Assembly (NCBI RefSeq): GCF_020085105.1
Contig: NC_058055.1
Coordinates: 16,749,822-16,813,821 of the forward strand
Source of the DNA: Siniperca chuatsi
Lineage: Eukaryota > Chordata > Actinopteri > Centrarchiformes > Sinipercidae
Direction: 5' to 3'
DNA length: 64,000 bases
This document shows, one piece after another, positions 39,456 to 49,700 of the stretch. Under the pieces are notes generated by a model. That model was not told the DNA's origin and made no database searches. It was given only the letters and a program-made list of their open reading frames with translations. Numbering within the stretch: the first letter of the stretch is position 1; each line of letters opens with the position of its first letter. The position numbers and the translations under genes were made by a program.

Positions 39456-42400
39456 TCATTTCCCAAAACTGCCAAAGTTAGCAAAGGCATCTTGTTTGGG
39501 TGGAACCACGGCTGGGGTGATGGAGTGTGCAAGGCCCATCCCTACTCCTGGCACTCCCATGCCAGCCATACCACTCATCATCACTGGAGCAGCCATGCCC
39601 ATATTCATGCTCATGTTCATTCCCATCATGCCTTGGTTTACAGGAATTCCCCCCATCCCCATGGTACCCGTGGTCATTGAAGGGGGCATGCCCATCGTCA
39701 TGGCACTGCCTGCCATCATGGGATTGGCTGGTGGTCTAATGGGTGTCATGTGTGGCGGGGAGCTGAGGTTCAGTCCTCCAAAGTTCTGGGCCAACAGGTT
39801 GACGGGAGGCACTCCTGCACAGACACACATGGGCAGGGAGGAGTTAATCCACTCTGTTTTACCACTTGGTTAAAAAGGCTTATGAAATGTGTAATAGGTT
39901 GATCATTTTTGTCAGATAATTACACTAACCAGTTTAATCTAAACAATGTACATTTAAAATGTTTACTGACCAACTGATCAACCTGTCCACTTTATTAATT
40001 CAAATCTTCACTTTGAGATGTTGTGACACAGCATGAACCCTGTAACTGGGTTTCTGCAGGGTTCACCAAGTTAAATGTGACTATTTATTTACATTTTCAG
40101 ACATTTTATAGACATTATTTTAGTCAGTACTTCCCAGCTGTATATAACAGTAAATCCTAATAATATCATTAATTAATTATTAACTGGAACAATTGTACTG
40201 GGGATTTTCCAGCCAGTTTTTGCTGAAATCACATACAAAAACATTTTATGAAAAAATATTTAAGACTTTCAAATGGAATTCAAGAGCTGTAGATATCCTG
40301 CATAATGATGATTCTTACTTACATCCACATTCTATGTAAAATGCACACAGAAAATGAACATGATACCTTGTTGCTGGATGATATTGTTGAGTGTGGGCGG
40401 TGTCTTAGTGGGGTTGAGGCCCGCTGATAGGAAGTCCAGGCTGATGTTGACGGAGGGGTCAGACCAGGTCGACCCTAACGATCCTTGACCAACGCCAACC
40501 TTCTGCTGTTGTCCTATAGGCTGCTGAGATGTCATGCCCCCCAAGCTCTGAAATAAATTACAAATATTTTACACTTAAATACACAAAGAATATAGTTATG
40601 TACATCATACACATCAAACGATCACTGAACTAGAAAAATAAGAACAATTTCTGACATACAGGTAAAAAAAAAAAAAAAACACACTGTCAAGTGTCACTTG
40701 GCATATTCTAAAATGTTTACCCAAAATCACAAACTGAAAGCAATTAACAGCCTCAAACTGGATTCTAACACTTTTAGATTCTAACTCTTTAAGGGTGCAC
40801 TGACTTACAATTTTGATTAAGTTGGCAGTGTTTGTGTCATCACCTTTCACATTTTTATTGCACTATTAATTAGACTGTGTAATACATATGGGAAGTTTCT
40901 GGGTTATTGGATTATTAATTTCAGTGGAATTCATTATTTACATAATTTTCAGGTTTTCTTGCAGTTTGAGACAAACTAGGCCTTCCTGTGATGTGTGCCG
41001 TACCTACCTGTTGAGAGCGAGAAAGGGGCATGGTGGGCATAGCAACAGATGCTCCTGGCGTTGCCCCTCCTAGAGAGAAAGTCATGCTCTGAGACGCGCT
41101 CAGTGTTGTATGTGGATTGGTTAGTTGATGGTTAACTCCACCCATCAGGTCAAAGAGCTCGGCAGATGGTGGGACGGGGGTGGGATTAGAGGCAGGGGTT
41201 GTTGGTGACTGGACGCTGCCAAACAGGTCAGTGATGGGCTGGGAGGGACCAGAGCTAGATGAAGCTGGTGGATTGACTGAGAAGGCATTCCAGTCTCCAA
41301 ATTCTCCATTTCCATTGGCTGATGCAGCAGCTGGCCACAAGAGAGTAGTGATTTGTTTAGTTGTGATTGTAAAAGTCATCTTGGATTTTGACAGGAACTG
41401 CCTCACTCCTTCACTGTGTCTTAAATTTACATTCATGATGCAGAATGACAGTCGCCAAAACTCCAATCAATGAGCTACATGTCAGTCTGTATAACTTCAT
41501 GTTTACCCCTCTTGGTTCATTTGTAAAAAGCCAGTGTGAACATGAACCGGACCAGAACTAAAATACGAAAATGTGTAATTTTTTCCCTTGATCTGGAGCA
41601 CAGACTGTATATAAAGATGGACGACACGACAGCTCCCCAAAAGTGAAGCCAAATCATTTCAATTGCACCCAATTTTGATGGTTTCTGTCATTTTAGGTAG
41701 TTCTTATCACACTGATGTGTTCAAGTGTTTGTTTTTTCTGATAAGTTTGGTACTAATTAGTTATTTGATGCTATAAAAAGGGGGTTTTACGTCATGATTG
41801 ACAGCTGAGGCCGTCTTGCGATTGAGTGAGCCTGGTGTATGGGTGGGACCGCGATCGGCTCCAACTCCAAACGCTACTGCGCAGCAGCTCCAAATGACAT
41901 CACCAGCGCAAGATGGCAGCTCCCGTATCCGGGATATTTTGGCTTAATTTTTGTACAGTGGGAGGAAATGGAGACGCACCATCCATCTATATATACAGTC
42001 TATGGTCTGGAGCAAATGAACCGAACTACAGATGTGAAAGTACCCAAAGTTTACTACAGGAAGAGCTGAGAAAGGCAAGAACAAGTTTACCAGTGGAGGC
42101 TGGGAGGCTGGCAGAGGCCGCAGGAGAGGAGAAGTCAGCAAAGCCACCAATGAGGTCTGAACTGCCACCTGGATGGATGGACACACACATGCATTCATAC
42201 AAAAAGCAAAGGACTAAGAACTGTCACAACTCGTACACCACATACCCAAATTTTAAAACCACCTTTGTGGCCTTCATTTCTTCCTTATCTTTGTGTGTAT
42301 AAAAGTTTGTAGTTACCTGTGCTCTGATTGGATGAAGGGTCAATCACTAGCAGGTCAGCTAGACCGCTACTGGAAGACTGCCTGATCGATGACTAAAGAC

Positions 42401-45400
42401 AGAAGCAGAGAAAGACACGGTGATTAAACCTGTACTATTGAAAATGTAAGTCACATTTGGAAAAGCGTGAGTGTTTGTGTGAGTACCTTCTCCTCTGGGC
42501 TGTTGTCTCCAGTGTAGTGGGCTGCAGCCCCCAGGTCCAGAGTCTTGCTGCTTGTTGCTCCACTCCGTTTCCGTGTGGTAGTGGTTGTGGTTTCTGTTGC
42601 TTGTGTGATCTGGATGCTCTTCGTTGTGACAGTTTCCTCCTCATCTTTGAACTCAAGGGTTTCCTGCCTTCCATTTCTGGATGCTCTGTCCTCCTCGTTG
42701 TCACTATGGCAACCAGACGAAGGATGTATGAGAAGCAGATTTTGCTATTGACCATTTTGTTGCTTTGCAATTTGTGTGTGTTTGCTTGTGTAATGGATAA
42801 TCCAAGACACAATGATTTAAAGATGTTAACCACATGAAAGGGATGCCAAGAACCATCTGATGTGCAACAACTGGGTGGCACTTTGCATTATTTTATTTTT
42901 GTTGAATGTTTAAAAAGGCAGCTCAGTGTCCGAAATTAACTTTTTGACTCACCGGCCAAGGGGACTGGTAGATGAAAAAAATCCACCGGCCAAGCGTATT
43001 TTTTACCGGCCAAAATTATAAATTGCCTTTTTGTGTCACATATACATTTGTTTAAGTACATTTCATTGAGATAATAAGGTATTATGTTGAATACAAACTT
43101 AAAGATGCCAGAGCAAAATTTTAAGCTAAATTATTTTAATATATTAATCCAGTGTTTCCCATTAATTACCTAGGCTGTGGTGGCTCGCCACAGTCTAATT
43201 TTTCCCGCCAGTTTCATAATGAACTGAAAATATATTACACTTCTCATAATAACATAAAAGATCTTTAATGTTGTGTTTTGCGCCATTGCTTCAGCAAAGC
43301 ATCTCTCACTGCCAGTCACTGCCCTCTACCCCTGCTGTACACACACACACACACACACACACACACTGGACAGCAGAGCAGAGAGGCTGTGGTAGAGACA
43401 CCAGGTGTAGTGAAGGCAACATTTTACTTTTTCCTCGAGTTGTCGTCAACTCGAGGAAAAAGTAGAAAAGCGACATTACCACCTGCTTTGTCCGCAGTTG
43501 TTGTTGTTGTTACAACCACAGCACACGTCTTAAGCTAATAGCTAATTGTTACGAACAAGCTAAAACAAAAGCTATCTAATCTTAAAATTTGGCACATTCT
43601 AGTAAATGTACTGCTGGCTGAGACAAACCTGCCCCTCTCTCTCTCTCTACAAGTGTGATCACAGCAGCAGCAGAGGGAGGAGGACAGGAGGAAGGACTGA
43701 TACTGACTGTCTGTTCTTCATTCTTACTAAACTTCACTCAGTATTTTGATTGTCAGGAATATTAGGCTATTTATTTTACTGACATTTTTGGTTTATTTTC
43801 AGTGAGATATTGACTTTATATAGTGACTTTGCTGTTGTAAACTTTACTGTTGCTGCTCTAGAAACAATATTTTGTTATATTTAAAATATAAATCAATTCT
43901 AATCCTGTTCTAAATGTATTATTTTTTTATAAAAAAAAAAATTAAGATACAATCCTAATGATCCCTACCCCTACAGCTGATTAGTGGCTTCACCCTGACT
44001 TTGGGAGGATGAGCAAATTGCAGTTCAAATCCCTTCACTATAAGCTTTGTTTAATTAATGTTATTTTGTGATTATTATTTTGTAATGCACACAGTGCAAT
44101 CACTCACAAAAATATGAAGGATTACTTCAGGACATTGCTTACTTCATCAGTTTCACTTTTTTCTTGCAAATGAGTGTAATGTGAAAAACTACAACCTGTG
44201 TTTTTTTTAAATAAATATTGTAATGACAATAGTCTAAAATGATGTAAAATGCATAGTTTTTAATCAAATAACATAACATTTTCTTGGGGGAGGAACCTCA
44301 AACCCCACGACCACATGACTTTGGACCCCCCTAGAGGGTCCGAGGTCCACCCACCACAGTCTCACAAAATCATGTGGGAAACATTGTTTTGATCAAAGGT
44401 TAATCAATTCAAGCCTGAATGCAACTCAAGAAGTGTTGATCTCAAGATTTTACTAAAGTATTGGCTATTAAATGTACTTAAGGATCAAAAAATAATGGGT
44501 CAAACACAGGACCTTCAGACAGGAGATTGGGTTCATTTCCCGTGTGAAACCAATAGTCAACATTGATTGTTTTAAGGAAGTAGTTATTCTAACCCAAACC
44601 ATGATTTTTCCTAAACTTAACCACATAGTTTTGTTGCCTAAACCTAACCAAACTGCGACAGTCACCTGAAATCTTTCTCAGCAAGCTTTATTTCAATAGT
44701 CTACCTGGACGTTGCATATTTTCGCCGTCACCATACCTGCTGACTGCGGACTGAGAACGTGTTGAAATGTGACACTGCCATGATGGACACAAAGTGTATT
44801 ACACACTTTGCCGTGATACCGGGGGTTGCAGCAGCAGACCGGCGTAGTTTAGTGGAATATCTTATGTCCCGTACGTTAAATAGTCTGTTTAGACTCACGT
44901 AAAAACATGTGATAGTGTGTGTGTGTGTGTGTGCGTTTGTCTGACACAGACAGCAGAGGACAGAAGCAGTGCGCCCATAAATGACACCAATGACACACGG
45001 TAGAGACTCTCAGCATAGTTTGTTATTACATGACTATTTTGGTACAAACACACCTGCCAGTGTGGCGGACAGCCTTCCAAGATTTACTCGTCAAACGGAA
45101 AATCTACCTGCATTTGGCGCTAGGCGTGTGTTAATTTCGGACCCTGAGGCAGCTATTAAAAAGGAAGCCAATTAGCTACTGCGATAACAACACGACTATG
45201 CACAACCAAGGAAGCATGTAGTAACTTTAGTATACACCCTCAGATCATTTAAAAACAACATTCGTTCAGACGTTTTATAAAACATGTATATCTGTGTGCG
45301 CCCCGGTAGCTCACCTGGTAGAGAGCGCACCACGTATCAAGGTTGCAGCGGCCTGGGTTCGAGTCCGGCCCAGGCCCTTTGCTGCATGTCATCCCCTCTC

Positions 45401-46647
45401 TCTCCCCTGTCTTTCCTGTCTCTCTCTACTGTCACTATGAAATAAAGTGGAAACGCCCAAAAAAATAATCTAACATGTATATGTGTGCATGTGGACATCG
45501 TCAGTGTGTACGTTTACCTGATTCTGTCGGGTGAGTCATCTCGCTCCTTCTTTCTGAACTTGTTGAGTGTGTCATCGATGGTGCTGCCTATCTTGTCACT
45601 GATCTCTCCGAGCTTCTCACTAAAGGGGAAAGCTCCTCTGCTCTTATCCCAGTCCTCATCCCACTTACTCCGATCCAACTCATTAGCTAAAAAGAAGAAA
45701 ACAGAAAAGAACAGTGAGAGAGAAAGAGAGAGACTTTATTAACTCGCGCAGTTTCACATTCATCCACCAAAGGACATATACTGTCTCTCATTCTAGTGGT
45801 ATAAACCTCCTAATTTCAGCTGTACAATGTTGTGTAACAATTGATGATCTATAATAAATATAAGACACTAAAAGCAACAATAAGATTAGAGCTGCTGCAA
45901 ATTATTATCTAAATATTTTATCGATTAATTGTTTGGTCTATAAAATGTCTCTTTCCGATAAACAGTCCAAAATCAAAAGATGTACAATTTACAATGAATA
46001 ATGAACAAATCAATTAATTTCTAGCGATCGACTAATCGATTAATCTACTAATGGTTTCAGAATTAAATAATATCCTCTTATCAATAAAGGACTTGGTAAA
46101 ATCATAACACTAATTAAAACATTTTTTTTTACAAGTAAATGGGAAAACTCTAATGCTGAAATAAAACATCATTTAGCATGAGTCCATGACTGTTTTTTTG
46201 TGTGACATTTATAGACTTTATAGAGATTAATCAACTAATCAGTAAACCAATATTTCAACTTCCTTGTTAGTGCAGGAAATTAAAGTTTAACTTTTAATAC
46301 CCATTTAAAAAGTCACACACTTGCTTTACATGATATCCTTCCTCCAATGCATTTTAATGGGTTTGGATCGGGGAAGATACAGTATCATTTTAATCCACAT
46401 GTGACTCGAGCTGTTAAAGAAGATGCAGTGAATTACTTACCATTCTTAATGCTTCCTCCTCCTCCTCCTCCTCCTCCCATACTGTCAGAGGAGACTCCAA
46501 TGTATTTATCTTTGTTCTTCTTGGCTTTCTTCCTCTCCTCTCTCAGTCTGTCATCGTCCTGGACGAACTCCACCATCTCCTTCACCTTCTGACGCACATT
46601 GATGCCCTGATCCTTCCCATTCTCATCTGGACAGACACAAGTGCATG

Positions 46648-46704
<57 letters not shown>

Positions 46705-49700
46705 AGAAAACTAAAGCCAGAGGACTACATACTGTATTCATGCCCCCTAGAGAATGAACCCTTTATATTTTGGACACTTGGTGATCTTTCTGATTGTTTC
46801 TAATTTGCACACAAGATATCTCGAATTTAGATCAAAATAAAGAAGAATAAGAAGAAAAAGATGAACCAATAAGGACGGAGCTAATTTTAATTTAGAGACT
46901 CACCGATGAAGTGGTAGTTTTCTAGAGATCGCAGGTCGTAGATGTGTTCTCTGGCACTGGTGACGACTCTTTCAGACCCATTCCTGATCAGATAGGCCAG
47001 CAGCAGTAAAGCCTTGCAGAGTAAGATAGTGATAAAGAGAAATGGAGTGAGAAACATGATGAGACTTAAATATGGGGGGGTGTAGTCAGCATTTTCATGT
47101 CCCCTCTCTTAAACTCTGCCTAACTGCTCTCTAAAAAATCCAAACTAATTTATCCTTGACTCTTGCATAATTTATAATCTTTGCAAATCAGTCTTATATG
47201 ATTATGCAGGCAGGACACAAGAATGTAGTTGAGATGTACTGTTCTGATCTCTGCACTATACATATACAGGATTCAGGGAGGAACCAAGAAACTGCTTCAA
47301 CATAGCCGAGAATCAAACTTATACGCTGCTCCTTCTGAAATCCCTGCACCTCACATGTACAATCATACAGGCACAAAGAAGCACTGAGACTCAGCTTTAA
47401 TAAATCCTGACAACATACAGAACTGAGCTGCACAACACAACACAGGCACACCTGGAAAACAACCAACTAGCCTGCCAATTAGAGTGTAACCATACCTTGT
47501 AGACTCGTCTCCAGTTCTTCTTGTTGTCTTTCAGCATCCTGGTCCACAGCATGTTCATCACCTCTGGGAACTGCTCATACATAAAGGTAGATCTACACAC
47601 ACAATAAAAAATATTATAGTACTAGGAAAACTCATGCAAGTAAACCAAAGCAGAATCAGGTCCAGTGAATAGAGCCTGTGGAGAATTAGCCTTACTTTTC
47701 TTTCTAACAGAACTCTTATTTCTCCTTAATAAAACACCTTGTGTGAATGTGTGTAATGACATAATACAGTTTATCTGCTACTTTAGTGATGAGATGCATA
47801 CATTTACTTGCACATACAGTGCACATATGTATGTGTGTTTTGCACATACTTGGCTATTTCTCCCATCAGTTGTCCGGAGGGTCCCCAGGGGTCATCATTC
47901 GTGGCCTCTCTCACCTTGGACTCGATCTCTGAGTAGTTCATCACCACATTGGTGCTGTTGACACAAACATATATTTTCTTCATAAATTACACCAATAAAA
48001 TATTCATATTACTATCAATATTTCAGACATGTAAAGGTGAAACTCTGTGGCTTTCCTTTCTTGTCTTTCTGTTCACTTATTGCGAACACAGTGCTAATTA
48101 TTGTCAGTCTTTCAGTCAGTCAGTCAGCCTTGCTGCAAATGTTCAAATCAACAAACATTCTGCCCTGATTCCCTTCACACTCCACTCATCACATTTCTAG
48201 AGGTCAGGCAGACCAAAATACAGACAATTAAAGACACACACAATGACACATTTACACAGTAGAACACAAAAATGCATGCAAATACAGTAATGTCAACTAT
48301 TAAATGACAAACGATGTCTCAGGCTAGCAGAGCGTTGTTATTATATCTAACTTCTACACACACATTCTCTACACATCACAGATATCTACCTACTGCTACA
48401 CATGGCACCCTCTCATTCATGCGGCACACACACTCAACGCACACACAACAAATAGAAATATTCGTGCATGTGTCAAAACACAATAAAATTGAGTTAGACA
48501 AGGAGAATCTCAGTTCACTGAATAATGCATCCTCTGTCCTGACCACTGCACTTCAGAGGACAGACATGCATGTGTGCACAGATACACACACAAGCATAGT
48601 GTGTAAGAAAATATTCAGCTGTCTGGTGAACAAAGGGAGATGAGTCAGTGTGTGTGTGGAAGTGAGGTGAGCAGGGTGCATGTATCCATCTGTCTGTGTC
48701 TGTGTAAAACAGTGAGGTAAACACAGCCAAACTTCCCCATAAGCAGGGAAGGCTTCTTGCCCTCTTTGTTTTTGTGGGCTCACCTGCTGCTGTGTTTGTT
48801 TTCCTGTGTGTGTGTGTGTGTGTACTGCATCTCTTGAAGGGCATGGCTTGCTCTACAGACCCCTTGCAAAAAACAGCCAAAGCACTGCAAATTGAAACAC
48901 ACCTCTCCCTCTCCACCACGACTTCTTATCTACTGCTTCTTCATTTGTCATTCCTCCCTCCTTCTTCAAACTTTTTTTCAAATTTCTATCTCTGTCACTT
49001 AATTTTCTATCCTGTTTTATCTCCTGCTCCTCGCTTCTTCCAATGTTCAATCCTATCATCACTTCTTTATTCCACAGCAATTGCTATCTTTTCCTACCCT
49101 TCCTCTTCATCTCGTTCTCCACGGAGCTCTGCCACCCTCCCAGCTAAAGGAAAATAAGAGGCATCTGTACATTACAGGAGCTGCCTTTGACTGTGTTATT
49201 GTCAGCAGATAAGATAGACACAGACAGTGAGAGCTCCATAATAGCGTGACTTTTAGTCTGCAGGAAAAGCAAAGCTGCCACTGCCAGCTCTGTTGAGGTA
49301 GATCAATAATAGAGGGTATTCTTCATGCCCAGCCAGGCACAACCAACAGCTGATGGGAGCTGCTGTCTATTACACCATCTAAAGCTCTGTTGAGCTCTCT
49401 GTCTGTGCTACTTCGATATATTCTCCTTTATATATTCTTTCTTAGGTCTATTCACTCATCTTTCCTTTATGCAACTTTTTTCAATGTATTTCTTTTTTCC
49501 TTTTCACGTTTTTGATATAAGTGGTCCTTTAAAAGGCGGAGCCAAACAGAGAACGCAGTTTCTGAAACTGTGGGCAGACAGTCAAAGTGAAATTGACATT
49601 TTCATGTTAGCATGTTCACTGTGACTTTTGTTCTCACAATGTTTTTGTTTAAAGGATTGGAAATGCAAATGTGGAAAATAAACATGTGATGAGTAAAATA

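Larger units (their letters stand above)
42924..45146. mobile_element. hAT element (outer) with perfect 8-bp target duplication
   Basis: The left end CAGTGTCCGAAATTAAC mirrors the right end GTTAATTTCGGACCCTG. The flanks are AGGCAGCT (42916-42923) and AGGCAGCT (45147-45154), a perfect 8-bp duplication diagnostic of hAT transposition. The left arm has three ACCGGCCAA motifs (42951, 42985, 43005), possible subterminal transposase-binding repeats. No transposase frame survives. The element lies in clint1 intron 6 and is itself interrupted by a second hAT-like element. Confidence 0.92.

Noticed and set aside
39496-39873. 125-residue plus-strand frame with Met/Pro/Ile repeats
   Set aside because: Antisense of clint1 exon 12, whose minus-strand frame ends in the conserved NFGSFGK tail.
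42457-42837. 126-residue plus-strand Cys/Leu-rich frame resembling a signal/membrane protein
   Set aside because: Antisense of clint1 exon 7, which joins in phase to both neighbours.
45299-45375. Possible functional tRNA gene
   Set aside because: A and B boxes are present, but the sequence continues into a SINE-specific body and A-rich tail with target duplication, and the cloverleaf 3' half is not intact.
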